Shown in pieces: positions 24,801 through 36,409 of a stretch of DNA of 64,000 bases. Each line of letters starts with the position of its first letter. Within the stretch, counting starts at the first letter, position 1. Where the stretch lies: contig KB722737.1 of the NCBI GenBank assembly GCA_000349905.1, forward strand, positions 1,249,474-1,313,473, given 5' to 3'. This stretch comes from Volvariella volvacea V23. Lineage: Eukaryota; Basidiomycota; Agaricomycetes; Agaricales; Pluteaceae. A program made the position numbers and the translations under genes. The notes beneath the pieces were generated by a model, which made no database searches, was not told where the DNA came from, and worked only from the letters and a program-made list of their open reading frames with translations.

Positions 24801-25644
24801 TGATGAGAATCGGGCGTGTCCTTACTCGCTGCCGTCATTGAGTTTAACGCGCACAGAAACCCAACCATCAGAGGTATCGTCAATCCAATCTGGAGAATCG
24901 AAATCGTCTGTGATGAAGGGATATTCCTCGTTGGGATCGGCAACGCTTCGAGATCTGCCATGACCACCAACGATTACGAGGCGACCCTTTTCGTCCGTCC
25001 AAGCATCTCCAAGATACACATCTACTGGCTCGTTGGTCGATCCCGTGAAGGTGCCGTGTAGTGGTTCATCGAGCTTTGCATCGCATCCTTCGAGAACCCC
25101 CGTACTGGACCGAATGATGAGGCGATCACGGGAATCTGGGGGTAACTATGGGTGGTATGAGCATACGGGTCTGTGGTAATACGTGGCCCTTACATCAGGT
25201 TGTACAGCAGGATTTCTCAACCTAGTGTAACCTGGTTGAAAGGGTCCCTCCTCCATCCGGCCTGAAGGATGTAAGAAACTGTAGGTCTTAATATTTTTAG
25301 CGCCTACCCATGAATCTGTAGTATGATGGCTTCTTATTAGCGAGTTGGAACGTCCATTCAACAGTATAGTCCCTATTGGAAGTAACTTCTTCGAATGGAA
25401 CCCGGTCGCGCAGCGCATAGACTCTGAACCTGGCAGCCTAAACATTGTGGTCAGCACTTTACCGTAGAATGGAGGGGCGTGCAATCCTGACCTGGCGTTT
25501 TATGGCTCCATTTGCGTCCTTGTATCCACCCTCTGGTTCAGTGAACCGTCCGGGGACCTCTGGACCAATAAAAGATTCGGTTTCGGAGTTTCCAACCCTG
25601 GCTACGCCGACAGGTGGATAGATTGCGTAGGATACGTGAGACAT
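21881..25644 (-). CDS. LodA-like CTQ oxidase fused to VioB/RebD-type ferritin-like domain (copy 3)
   Basis: Paralogue of copy 2 with the same 14-exon plan and the same intron phases (25492-25644, 25308-25437, 25194-25261, 24826-25145, 24526-24764, 24288-24479, 23912-24241, 23835-23862, 23607-23779, 23144-23551, 22898-23085, 22759-22843, 22339-22700, 21881-22285), giving about 1026 residues. LodA part: AIYPPVGVARVGNS, FIGPEVPGRF, GWIDDTSDGW... core, DFYMC with Cys483, WWPSVRPD, RRPWERG with Trp535, QHWHLLG and FVET. Ferritin-like part: VELSTIPIYLYAMYS, AEEMLHLSLAGN, VEQGEG, EKSHYALF. Intron 12 (22701-22758) begins GC rather than GT, fixed by reading frame. The N-terminus is shorter than in copy 2, so the first conserved strand starts almost at the initiator. 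Together with copy 2 and the LodB-like gene it probably forms a CTQ-oxidase module; the substrate cannot be told from sequence. Confidence 0.86.
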
Positions 25645-26406
25645 GTCTCCTGGGGAGCTAGGAATACGAAGTTAGCCTCCTTTTTATCGACACAACCCAC
25701 CTCGGGGGTCCTTGCCCATTTCTAGAGAGCGAATGGAAGAAGTCGCATTAGGAATCGGTACTAAACCCCTGAGCCCAAAAGGAGTTCAGATCTAGAATCG
25801 CGAAGTCGCCACATGAACCTGTGATAAGGGTTCGAGTTCTGGCCTCCCACACGACCAGAACATGGAATCGCAATATTGTCTCCCCTTCAGCCACAGTTCT
25901 TTCTCCAAGTGGGCTTGCAAGAATATTTTCGCCACTTTTTCGATTGTAGAAATCATTTGAACAACTCAACAGGGCTTTTTGGCACTACAAATGCGAAGTG
26001 CGCTCCTCGATAGCCAAGCATTCTTCCTGTTGTGGAAGACAGCATCGAAGACGAGTCCCTAGGTCAGCTGGATGGAGGTAACAAAATAAGTGATGTGGTT
26101 CTGATGCCAATAGCGGATGGGGGCGGTCGAGACTGTCCCATGACCTGGGCAACAATCGAGTGAATCGAAAAAAATAGGATTGGCCTACAAACACCGGGTT
26201 GAATGGCCTTATCTGGTGACCCAACGTGGTGATGAACGTTGCAACTTGAACAATTGTTTGGATTTATTGACAGCACTATTTCCGGTGCTATTATATCGCC
26301 GGACTCGAGTTCTTAGTTCTACTTCACAAGGTCCACAAATGTTCTAGTTGTGAGCAAATAAAAATAGATTACACCGCAATCCACCAAAAACCAAATTTTT
26401 GCCCCC
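25645..26406. other. promoter region of LodA-type copy 3 and ADE6 3' flank
   Basis: No gene recognised. The 73-residue minus-strand frame at 25748-25969 has no motif. A minus-strand GATAAAAAGG at 25679-25688 is TATA-like but only about 35-45 bases from the start codon. Confidence 0.4.
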
Positions 26407-29400
26407 TCAAACTCCCTCACACCATCCTCTCGCGCTCTGGAAAATCTTGAACCAAGGCCCTGTACCACCCCACACGTTCTTCACCTCCTCCGAGTACCAA
26501 CTATTACTCTCCAAAGCTGTAACTCGTTCCGGATGAGGCATCAACGCCAACACTCTTCCATCTGGTGTTTGAACTCCCGTCAATCCTCCAGGACTTCCAT
26601 TGGGGTTCAAAGGATAAACCTCCGTCGGCTTCCCACTCGAATCAACATATCTCACCGCCGTCAATCCACCTTCTTCAAACCTCTTCCTCGTCTCGTCGTT
26701 GACGAACGCAGCTCTACCCTCTCCGTGAGCAACAGCCACAGGTAACTTGGACCCAACCATCCCTCTCAAGAAGACGTTCTTCCTCGTAGCCTCATTGTCC
26801 ACAACTTCGACCATACAAGTTCTGCCCTCAAACCTCTCGCTTCTATTAGGCTTGAAATCCGGCCATCCCTGCGCACCGGGTATAATTTCCCTTAAATAGC
26901 TCAAAAATTGGCAGCCGTTGCAAACCGCCAACGCAAACGTATCCTTCCTCTCAAAGAACCCAACAAACTCTTCTCTGGCAGTATCATTTAGCAGGACCGA
27001 ATTTGCCCAGCCTTTACCGGCACCGAGAACGTCGCCATAGGAGAACCCACCACAGGCGGCTATGCCGCGGAAGGAGGTGAGTTTGACGGTACCAGAGAGG
27101 ATGTCGGACATGTGTACGTCAATGGCGTTGAATCCAGCGTGTGTAAATGCCCAGGCCATTTCTATTTGACCGTTGACGCCTTGTTCGCGGAGGATAGCTA
27201 CTTGTGGGCGATTGGAGATATCACCAAGTCCGAGTGGGTGTTCGGGAGGAGGGGTGTAGGTAAGGTCGTAGAAGATACCTGTGTGACTGGGATCGTTGAT
27301 GAGACTCCACTCTTCGTTTGCGGATGAGGGGTCGTCTCGGAGGAGTTGCATCCTGTACGAGGTTTCTGCCCAGATTTGTTGTGCTTCGCCACGAGTAGAC
27401 TGGTAGACGATTTGAGATTTATGAGAGATGGTGATCGTTTGATCTCCGCTGGCGTTGACGCGGCCAAGGTTGAGAATGAATTCAGCGGGGAATCCGGCGT
27501 TAGTGAAGTATGCCCTGAGTTGGGCTACTTGGGTATCCCGCACTTGAACAACAGCTCCCAACTCCTCGTTGAACAACGTAGCCATGACATCCTTCTCCCC
27601 AAATGCATCCAAAGAGACATCCAGACCAACTCTTCCAGCAAAGGCCATCTCCAGTAGTGTAGTGAACAATCCACCGTCCGAACGATCATGGTAAGCCAAG
27701 ACCAGATCAGGGTGATCCAATCGAACCTTCTGCACTGTATTGAAGAAGGTTTTAAGCACCTCGGGGCTCTCAACATCAGGTACCTCATCGCCAACCTGCT
27801 TGAACACCTGAGCAAGCGCCGAAGCACCCACCCTCTGCTTGCACAATCCCAAATCAAAGAACACCAAACTAGTCCCCTTTCGCACGTCCGTCGTACGCAA
27901 CACAGGTGTCCAAGTCCTCCCAACATCCTTCACAGGCGCAAACGCAGTAACGATCAACGATACAGGTGCGCTAATCTCCCTCAACTCCCCTTTCTCCTTC
28001 TCTTTCCACTTCATCGACATTGACATGGAGTCCTTCCCAACCGGAATCCCGATCCCAAGCTGGGGGCACAACTCCATCCCCACAGCCTCGACAGCCTTGT
28101 ACAAGCTCACCCCCTCCCCTTCCTTGGACGCCGCGCACATCCAATTGGCGCTCAGCTTGATCTTCCCTATTTCCTCAATAGATGCAGCGGCGAGATTCGT
28201 TAGGGATTCCGCAATGGCCATTTTGGCGGAAGCAGACGAGTTGAGGATGGCTATGGGTGTACGCTCGCCCATGGCCATTGCCTCGCCGGTGAGCGTAGTG
28301 AAGCCAAAGGAGGACCGGGTGACCGCTACGTCTGCTACTGGGACTTGCCATGGACCGACCATTTGCTCCCGTGTCACAAGACCAGTGATTGAGCGGTCGC
28401 CGATGGTGATTAAAAACGACTTTGACGCGACGGATGGTAGTCTGAGGACGCGGCTCGCAGCTTCAGCTACGATGTCCTTCAAAGACCCGCTTGATGAGGG
28501 AAGATATCTTGAGAGCGAGAGATCGAACTCTTTCCTCACAACTCTCTTCGTAACGTCCCTCCTCGACATCTTGGGTGGTTTCCCGAATAGCGTCGACATC
28601 TTCAACCTGATCACATCTTCTCCAAACAGTCTATCTGTGACGACCAGCTCCTCTTCCTCCGTCGCAACCCCCACAACCGAGAACGGACACCTCTCCCTCT
28701 TCGCAATCTCCTCAAACACCCCGATCTTATCTTTCGCCACGGCAAGGACATACCGTTCCTGACTCTCATTGCACCAAATCTCCATCGGCGACATCGACGA
28801 ATCCGCAACCAACACATCCCTAATCTCAAATCTCCCTCCCAACCCCGAATCATGAACCAGTTCGGGTAGAGCATTCGACAATCCACCAGCCCCAACATCA
28901 TGTATACTCTCAATCGGATTCCCGTCATCAAGGCTAACACAAGAATCAATAACCTGCTGGCACCTCCTCTGGATTTCGGCATTATCTCTTTGCACGGAGG
29001 CGAAATCGAGGTCCGCTGAACTAGCCCCTGACACCTGACTCGAAGCCGCTCCTCCTCCCAGCCCAATCAACAACCCCGGACCACCCATGACCACAATCTT
29101 CGACCCAGCATTGATAGGCGTCTTTTTCGCAAACCTCGGACGAACGTTCCCATATCCGCCAGCAATCATAATTGGCTTGTGATACCCTCTGATCTCCTCC
29201 TTCTCCTCCTCTCCAACTATCACACTCTCCGAAAACGTCCTCAAATACCCCGCCAGCGCTGGTCTTCCGTACTCGTTATTAAACGCACTAGCTCCCAACG
29301 GCCCTTCAATCATAATATCCAATGCACTCGCAATATGCTCCGGTTTCCCGAAATCCGTTTCCCAAGGCTGCTCAAACCCAGGTATCAGGAGATTTGAGAC

Positions 29401-30543
29401 TGTGAAGCCTGCGAGACCCGCTTTGGGCTTCGAACCGCGACCGACGGCGCCCTCGTCGCGGATTTCGCCACCGGAGCCAGTTGCAGCGCCGGGGAAGGGG
29501 GAGACGGCTGTTGGGTGGTTGTGTGTTTCGACCTTGGCGAGGATGGGGATGTCTTCGAGGTGGGATTGGTAGAGGTGGTCCGGGACAGAGAGTGAAGTAG
29601 GAGATAATTGATGTTTCCGAGAAACAGAGAACCTGGGAGCTTGATGACCCTCTAATACGGCCGCGTTGTCGGAATATGCGGATATCGTTCCTTTGCCGTT
29701 CAACTTTTCTGTGTTTCGAATCATTTGGAATAAGGACATCGCTTTTGATTCTCCGTCGACTGTCCAGGATGCATTGAAGATTTTATGTCGACAGTGCTCG
29801 GAGTTGACTTGAGCGAACATGAATAACTCCGCATCTGTGGGGTTTCTATTCATAGCTGAAGAGCCGGTAACGTATGCCTCGATTAGATAGTCTATTTCGT
29901 CTTGTGTGAGCGCCAAGCCGAGTTCCTTATTCGCCACGACGAGCTTTTCTTTGGCAGCAGATTTATCGAATGTAAGGTCAACAGATTGAAGTGGTCTAGG
30001 AGGTTTATGCGAGAACAGGACATCTTCATCCGGAAGATCAAACTGGATGGACTGGGTCATACGATCATGGAGAAGATGCGAAAACGAGTGGAGGTCGGTG
30101 AGAGTGAGTGATTGTTCCCCTGGAGAGGTTTCAATGACGAAAAGGATACCGCGCTCGAGACGTTCGATGTAAGGACCGAGATTGCAGAGAACTGAGATGT
30201 CCGTGGCTTTGCTTGACCACGGAGAGATAGAGCCAGGCCTTGGAAACACGTAGATGGACTTGGTATTGTCGCCCCCTTCAGCCGAAGTCAAACCCAACAC
30301 ATGCTTCGTACTAGCCAACGAGACGTCATCTCCATAAGTCAACAACCGATCAAGTGCCTTGCGCGCCGGGCTAGCCCCATCCTCAAGCGTAACCTGACTC
30401 TCCGCCGAGGTGCACTTGACGAAATGCAACCAAACCGCATCTATGGACGTGATGCGAACATTGGGGGATATTTTTTGGATGTTGGCGAGAAGTGCGGAGC
30501 GCTTGGCTGCCGAGATAGAAGATGTGCCGGGTAGGACAAGCAT
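26407..30543 (-). CDS. ADE6: phosphoribosylformylglycinamidine (FGAM) synthase
   Basis: Fourth step of de novo purine synthesis: FGAR + glutamine + ATP gives FGAM, in the cytosol. One uninterrupted frame of 1378 residues, the usual size of the large eukaryotic PurL. The N-terminal region contains [13 protein letters not shown] (near residue 245). The synthetase core has [29 protein letters not shown], split over the first PurM-like domain, [19 protein letters not shown] sequence, and [15 protein letters not shown]. The C-terminal ~290 residues are a class I glutamine amidotransferase with the nucleophile cysteine in [10 protein letters not shown] (about residue 1205) and the His/Glu pair in MPHPERV. 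Absence of introns is notable here, where most genes have many. The symbol follows budding yeast nomenclature. Confidence 0.96.
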   Translation of the reverse strand: MLVLPGTSSISAAKRSALLANIQKISPNVRITSIDAVWLHFVKCTSAESQVTLEDGASPARKALDRLLTYGDDVSLASTKHVLGLTSAEGGDNTKSIYVFPRPGSISPWSSKATDISVLCNLGPYIERLERGILFVIETSPGEQSLTLTDLHSFSHLLHDRMTQSIQFDLPDEDVLFSHKPPRPLQSVDLTFDKSAAKEKLVVANKELGLALTQDEIDYLIEAYVTGSSAMNRNPTDAELFMFAQVNSEHCRHKIFNASWTVDGESKAMSLFQMIRNTEKLNGKGTISAYSDNAAVLEGHQAPRFSVSRKHQLSPTSLSVPDHLYQSHLEDIPILAKVETHNHPTAVSPFPGAATGSGGEIRDEGAVGRGSKPKAGLAGFTVSNLLIPGFEQPWETDFGKPEHIASALDIMIEGPLGASAFNNEYGRPALAGYLRTFSESVIVGEEEKEEIRGYHKPIMIAGGYGNVRPRFAKKTPINAGSKIVVMGGPGLLIGLGGGAASSQVSGASSADLDFASVQRDNAEIQRRCQQVIDSCVSLDDGNPIESIHDVGAGGLSNALPELVHDSGLGGRFEIRDVLVADSSMSPMEIWCNESQERYVLAVAKDKIGVFEEIAKRERCPFSVVGVATEEEELVVTDRLFGEDVIRLKMSTLFGKPPKMSRRDVTKRVVRKEFDLSLSRYLPSSSGSLKDIVAEAASRVLRLPSVASKSFLITIGDRSITGLVTREQMVGPWQVPVADVAVTRSSFGFTTLTGEAMAMGERTPIAILNSSASAKMAIAESLTNLAAASIEEIGKIKLSANWMCAASKEGEGVSLYKAVEAVGMELCPQLGIGIPVGKDSMSMSMKWKEKEKGELREISAPVSLIVTAFAPVKDVGRTWTPVLRTTDVRKGTSLVFFDLGLCKQRVGASALAQVFKQVGDEVPDVESPEVLKTFFNTVQKVRLDHPDLVLAYHDRSDGGLFTTLLEMAFAGRVGLDVSLDAFGEKDVMATLFNEELGAVVQVRDTQVAQLRAYFTNAGFPAEFILNLGRVNASGDQTITISHKSQIVYQSTRGEAQQIWAETSYRMQLLRDDPSSANEEWSLINDPSHTGIFYDLTYTPPPEHPLGLGDISNRPQVAILREQGVNGQIEMAWAFTHAGFNAIDVHMSDILSGTVKLTSFRGIAACGGFSYGDVLGAGKGWANSVLLNDTAREEFVGFFERKDTFALAVCNGCQFLSYLREIIPGAQGWPDFKPNRSERFEGRTCMVEVVDNEATRKNVFLRGMVGSKLPVAVAHGEGRAAFVNDETRKRFEEGGLTAVRYVDSSGKPTEVYPLNPNGSPGGLTGVQTPDGRVLALMPHPERVTALESNSWYSEEVKNVWGGTGPWFKIFQSARGWCEGV

Positions 30544-30913
30544 GGCTGGGTCGTGCGAGGGCCGTCATCATTGGATATCAGGGAACTGGTATACATTCTC
30601 ACCTCTAAAGCTGGCGCAAAGAGTCCAAATGGACTGCACTTGAAAGCTACTAAAGAACTGGGAGGTGGGGACTCGAGGCTCGCAAAAATTAGCAGTCGAT
30701 CAATAGATAAGATAAATTAGTCTGTATACCTTTATTTGCGCCGAACCTAGTTGGATGGCACGCACGATTTGGCACGAATATCCTCTTATAATCAATCACC
30801 AGCAATCGGAATTCAGTAACCGCTAACAAATAACGAGTACGTAGGATACATGCGGGATGGTGTATTTGACCATAAATTAGTCGAGTTGGACTTCGGAATT
30901 TGTCATCCTGCTA
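30544..30913. other. ADE6 promoter region
   Basis: Upstream flank of ADE6 and 3' flank of the G-alpha pseudogene. Mostly A/T-rich. No gene or clear element identified. Confidence 0.4.
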
Positions 30914-31997
30914 CTACCGTATGCCTTCAGTGGTCATAAGTTGGCAAAAGACACAGTCCATCACTAGAATCAATTAAGCATTTGTTAGACGGCTCATGAT
31001 AGAAGGTCATTACGTGTTGATACAACATGTTGTGCTTCATGTTGATCCTATAGCACAAGAAAAATGCACCATATAATTGGTATCACGCATCTGCAGTCGT
31101 GCACATGACCACCTTACCGATGAAAGAAGCGGGGTGTGCTGGAATATTTTATGGCGATTAGAAATCACACCAAGGGAACAAATACAGAAAACACAATACT
31201 CACAACATAAAGGCTTCTGCGCAGACTTTGCCGAGAGCTTTCCTTCCCATGAATCTTGGAAAAATGGTATCGAAAGTACTTCATCACATCCCCGAGTATA
31301 TTTGGTCTATCGGAGAAGCTCAAGATACTAACAGCGATACCGACCCGCCGTGTGCAAGCCATGAAGTAAAAGGGGTAATGCAAGAAATCAAGAGCAAAAA
31401 AAGGATGCATATTAGCAGATGGACAACTTAATGCAAAATATGAATACAATCAGATGAAAAGGTAAGGATTGGAGAAGGGGAAAAAAATGAAAGCAGGGCA
31501 TGACATACTATTTCTTGACCACAATCCCTGCATTGAGTTTCTCGTTGAGCACATCACACTGGGGGGTATAAACCCGTTCAAGGTGTCATAAAATACCCAT
31601 TGTGCAAAAGAGGGAGAATCAGAAGGGCAAGAGTAATCAGAAGAGAAAAGTCAGGGAAGAAGACACAGCCGCTCGCCTTGGTCAGTAGCAAAATTATACT
31701 CTTCCCCCGGAGCAACTTATTCGCGCATACTTCGGCGAATAGTTGCAAAGAGTCTTGAAAACAATTTACTTTTGGGTTTTCTTCCAGGAACTAGTAGGCC
31801 ACAGCAAAGGCAAATTACATGAGTAGAGTGGGATTGGCGGGTGGAGACGTCATGGCATATACCTGATCAAAAGTGCTGACGGGGGCTATGTTGAACAGAA
31901 CGAAAACAATTGCGTGCATCAATTCGAGATTTTTTGTGACTTGGTATTTACACACCTAGAAATACAACTGCCGTCGCTGATTGTCCCAGAATCAGAA

Positions 31998-32040
<43 letters not shown>

Positions 32041-33386
32041 AAACACAATTACGGATCAGTTGATGCTTGACGGAGTATAGAAAACAAGAATGGAGCAAAA
32101 ACAATGAGTGTCGAGTATAAAGATTTACCATCCTCAAAATAGGGTTCCCAGTCTTGTCTCTATTATTTCCATCGTCGAAGTTATTGAATGTTGAGAATGA
32201 TTAATTTGGGCACACTACGCAATAGAGACCAACCTGGCCACGCTGGGTGAAAAATATTTTTTAAAAATGTAGGGAGAGTGAGTATCATAATTCCAGCCTA
32301 GGCCTCAGCAATCCGTGAGGGGATTTTCAGAATAAGGCTTACCGCTCCGCCGACGTCGTAGAATTTTAAATCCAAGGTTCCTCCCATCAGTTTGTGGAAG
32401 GAATACTCTGTCACGCCGACAGTTGGCATTCGAACATTAAGAATATCATCTGTGAAACCATAGGCCCCGAATACCAGTGAAGAAGGTCACAGGTTATGAG
32501 CACTGTAAGAAGGAAGCAACAGTGAAGCCACAGGGAGGCGAACCGTTTGTAGGTAGATATTCAGCTTCGCACATTCGCCGTAGATTATTCAAAACGCTTA
32601 ATTTTAGATGTCAGCAAGAGGATGAAGAAAACAACAGATATAGCAAGACATACTAATGAGCAGATTCATCCAGCTTCAGCTTTCGACGTTTCACCAGCCC
32701 CCTCACAGTTCCGTGCCTCCATAACGCGTTGATGTCCTCAACCAAAGAAGCCAAAGCTTGTGCTGCTACACCCGCAATTTCGTCGAGTTCAACTCTAGGA
32801 CTGGCTCCACCTCTCAGCTCGGTCGCAAGCCTATCTCCAATAGTGAACAGTGGCAAAAGCCTCATCCTCATGACCGAGATATCATCCTGGACCTCATGTA
32901 AAGTCAGATAAGGATGTATGCGCGGCCCTCTCTCGGGGTTTTTCGTCAATAGAAACCATAACCGGTCAAGAATCCCTCGAACTGCCTTGATGATGGTGAA
33001 GTAGACTACGGCGCGCCATGAAGGGCGGTCTCGTTCGATGGCTTCTGGGGTGTAGCGGAGTTGCAGTTGCTTTATTAGTGTAGATTTACCTGGAAGACGG
33101 GATGATCTGCGTGGTTGGAATTAATCACCATGCAGACGCACGACGGACCAGAACCTGCTTGGCCAAGTAGCAAGACTACAGAGGGACCCGTGTAAGAATC
33201 GGTGCCCACTCGAACCAATGGAATTTACTCACCTTTGATATCCCTATTCTTCGCCTTTGCTCTCTGAGTAGACACTGCCTATTAGCGGGAAAGCACCCAT
33301 GGTTGGAATTGTGAGAAGGTCAGATAGAACAGGAGACACGCCTTTCGCGTAAAGGAAGCCTTGAGTGCGCCGAGTCTGCCAATCAT
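30914..33386 (-). pseudogene. divergent G-alpha subunit, copy A, with one frameshift
   Basis: Heterotrimeric G-protein alpha-like gene. Exons can be matched one for one with the intact relative at 46341-50701. They include 33342-33386, 33233-33278, 33149-33175 (P-loop GQAGSGKST, split after SG), 32654-33089 (helical domain), 32544-32596, 32343-32449 (switch region, ends DVGGA), microexon 32234-32242 (RGQ), 32129-32159, 31956-31976, 31863-31885, and 31677-31791 (ends LLLTK). The last coding exons run to TAG at 30914. In exon 31677-31791 an extra base at about 31740 (SLQL then a shifted frame) leads to a stop eight codons on, before the guanine-specificity motif TKCD. Everything else looks sound, so it is either a young pseudogene or an assembly error. 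Introns 1 and 11 start with GC. The switch II Gln is Ala. Confidence 0.75.
32001..32038. repeat. 38-base poly(A) tract inside a G-alpha intron
   Basis: Uninterrupted run of 38 A on the plus strand, which is poly(T) on the coding strand of G-alpha copy A, within the intron between exons 32129-32159 and 31956-31976. No target-site duplication or retroelement body is visible, so it looks like a homopolymer expansion of the pyrimidine tract. Confidence 0.9.
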
Positions 33387-33703
33387 GCTGTTGAGTTGCC
33401 AAATCCCACGATACAATACAAACCTAGTTGTAGCGCTGAGCGTAATTATTACGTCTTATCACGACAGGGGTCAGCGCTCAACAAGGAACACTCAAGTGTA
33501 CACTGAATCTTGTTGCGTTGACAAACTAGGACAAGTAGGCAAACAGACCATATTATTGTACATGCATCAGACACTTCTATTGTACATGAAAATAGCCTCG
33601 TTCAACACAGAAGACGTAGAAAACGGGATACGATCGATAATGCGCCAAATATTGAAGGGGCATTAATATAGATACAGTGCTTTTCTCTTCATTTTCACAA
33701 TTA
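33387..33703. other. promoter of G-alpha copy A / 3' flank of copy B
   Basis: The part from about 33430 to 33610 is recognisably similar to the stretch upstream of copy B (about 36460-36650): both share GATTATTACGTCTTA-like sequence, then an ACACTTCTAT motif and CTCGTTC. The duplication therefore included the promoter. Confidence 0.55.
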
Positions 33704-36409
33704 TTATAATAGTGTCATACTGGTTTCGAGATGTCGACGGAGGATCGACTCCTCTACTAGAATCGATTAGCGATAGTTAGCGACTTGGAAACTGATGACG
33801 AGCATGAAGAGAGACTAGCTACCGATTGATATAATGGTCAGCGCCATCCGCCAATCCTGAAAGGATGCACCAATAACCATTCACCTCCATGGTCTGACAT
33901 GTAACCATCATCGGATATACTTACTGATAGCAAAGACGAGTAATGCTTCATTTCAATCAAACATTTTACACGCATAAGAAGCCACATCAAACAGGTACAC
34001 AAAACACGATACCCACAACATAGAATGATCGGTGAGGCTGATTCTCCTTGTAAATGCGAGCAAAGTGAGCTTTGAAGTATTGCGTCACAGCTGTACGTTC
34101 ATTCGGTCTTTCAGCGAATCGTGGGATATTGCCAGATAGGCGGACGGTGGCCGCGCGATTTTTCGTGCATAAAGACACCAAATTCGGGATTGCAGAATGA
34201 AAGGGAATGAGTGGTTCGTCGAACCCAAGATAAGCAAAAAAGGCCAACAAGTTAGTACATCGTTGAGAGTCAAACCATAAGAGAGACCGGGAAAAACAGG
34301 AATAAATAAAAAAGATAAGAAAGCATTATCTTGGTGTCGTTCATAGAATGGACGGACGTTCGATGCAAGTACCAACACAGCCCGGAAATGATGAACTGAG
34401 GCCAATTCTTCTGACAACTCTAACAACTCGATGGTCATCAACTATTGGCCTAGGTCATTTATACCCGTCGATTGGTTCTCATACACTCACGAGAACCTTA
34501 TTGTTGGGTGCCCCCAAGCGGTGACGAAAGCAGTGGTAATGGACCACTTAACACAGATACAGTAGATCGAAGAAAGAAAGATTAAAACCAGAGCGTCACA
34601 TACTAGTTCTTGACTTTGATCCCAGCTTCAAGTTTCTTCCTGAGTATATCAGTCTTGCAGTTGCAACATAGTTCGCGTATCATCAAGCACCCGATCAGGA
34701 GGGCAATCCAAGTGCAGAAGTAAGCAGCAGAAAAGGGAGGAACAGGGTTCGACCGCTCACCTTGGTCAGCACCAAAACCAACGGCACGTCCCAAAGCAAC
34801 GTCGCGCATATGTCAGTGAACAGTTGCATAGAATCCTGGAGACGATTTGTCTGTGGATTTTCTTCTAGATACTAGGCGATTAGTTAGGAAGGCAAGATAT
34901 GAGCGGTCGGGGTTTGGTTGATAGGGGTGCAACGACATACCTCATCAAAAGTGCTAATGGGGACTAGAGCATTGAACAAAACCAACAGAATTGCTTGTAT
35001 CAATTCCAATCCTTCGGGGACTGGGTATTCAAATACCTAGAAATATAATTGCAGTTGCTGATTATTTCAGAACCAAGGGGAGGCAATGCACTTGCGAATC
35101 AGTCAATCCTCAGTGGAAGCTAGCATACAAAAAACTTGCCATCTTGCAAATAGTCTTCCCAAGCTTGTCTCTACCATTTCCGCCAGAGTCGTTGGAGTCA
35201 GATGGAAGAAGACCAAACAACAAGGGACTAACCTGACTGCGCTAATTTTAGCCAAAGCAGGGGCGGTCAAGGCAGCGTTAAGGCTTTCAGTCAAGCTTCG
35301 GAGGACAAACACAGCAAACGAAGCTTACCACCCCGCCCGCGTCGTAAAATCTCCAATTGGTGGATGTTATGTGCCTTGCGACCGGAAAGAGATATTCCCT
35401 GACTCCAAAGGTTGGTATTTGGATATTAAGAATATCGTCTGTCAAACCACAGGCCCAGGGAGAGTCAGTTGTGAGTGGAATGTAACTGAAGCCACAACAC
35501 AGCGAACCGTTCGTAGGTTGATACCCAAATCTCGCAAACCCGCCGTACATCATCCAAAACGCTTCATTTCCAAGCGTCAGCAAAAGGTTCGAAACATATC
35601 GAAACGGGGCATACTAAGCCGCAGATTCATCCAACCTCAACTTCCGGCGTTCCACCAACCCCTTGACCATCGGGTACCCCCACAGCGCCTCGACGTCTCC
35701 AGCCAAAGAAGCCAGAGTCAGCGCCGCCAGATTGGTAACTTCCTCAAGTCTCGCGGTGGCAGGAGACTCGACCGGTACCCCCTCCGCTCAACTCGGCCGC
35801 AAGTCTATCCTCAACAACGCCCAGCGACAAAAGCTTCATCCTCATAGCGGATATCCCATCTCGAACCTCCTTTCCTTCAAGCGGTGAAGTCAGCCTGAGT
35901 GAAGGATCAGTACCAAACTGTCGCTCCGGCGTGTCGAGGATCATCCGGACTGCTTTGACGATGGTCAGATACACCACAGGGCGCCATAACGCACGTTCTT
36001 CTCTGAACGTTTGCGGTGCGCAGTAGAGCTGCAGTTTCCTCAGCAGCGTGGATTTACCTGCACAAAAAAAATACGATACGGATGATCCCCCCTGAGGTTT
36101 GTGGTTGAAACCAGTTACTAGGGGCGCGCGACGGACCAGATCCTGCTTGGCCAAGTAACACAACTACGGCGTGCGGAACGGCCGTATGCGAGTCTACACT
36201 TGAATCAACCAACAACGCTTCGCTCACCTTTGATCTCCTCCGAGTCCTTCTTCGCCTCCACCTTCCGGGTAGGCTCTTCAATTTTCTATTAGCGTCAGCA
36301 AGTGCATGGTCAAGAATTGTGGGGAAAAAAAGAAAAGGTCAAGCAAAAAGGGAAGCATCACCTTTCGCGTAGAAGCCTTCAGCGCCGGCGCCCCAAGTCT
36401 GTCAATCAT
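33704..36409 (-). pseudogene. divergent G-alpha subunit, copy B, multiply damaged
   Basis: Tandem paralogue of copy A in the same orientation. Readable parts are the N-terminal MIDRLG exon (start 36409; an in-frame ATG at 36508 could extend it), VVLLGQAGSGKSTLLRK P-loop split by an intron, and a helical domain with KAVRMILD. Later come DDILNIQIP, a DAGGV switch II, LVLVLTKTDIL (guanine motif) and a C-terminal HYSSLLSD...LRRHLETS exon ending at TAA 33704. Lesions: an extra base in the five-C run 35778-35782 gives an early stop in the helical domain; another extra base lies near 35530; and the 3' splice site before the FAERPNE exon, expected at 34129-34130, reads AA instead of AG. The switch I arginine is replaced by Gln and the microexon encodes RSQ rather than RGQ. 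Most likely a pseudogene. Confidence 0.8.

Noticed and set aside
9969..25644. Bacterial-style operon or recent bacterial transfer of the oxidase module
   Set aside because: Every gene has many spliceosomal introns, normal local composition and its own long upstream region; an ancient transfer cannot be excluded but nothing recent is seen.
27839..28762. 307-residue plus-strand frame within 26407-30543
   Set aside because: Antisense to an unmistakable 1378-residue FGAM synthase; no family resemblance.
31981..32040. Poly(A) tract as the tail of a processed retrocopy or SINE
   Set aside because: It sits inside an intron whose flanking exons are homologous to the paralogues, and no element body or target duplication is visible.
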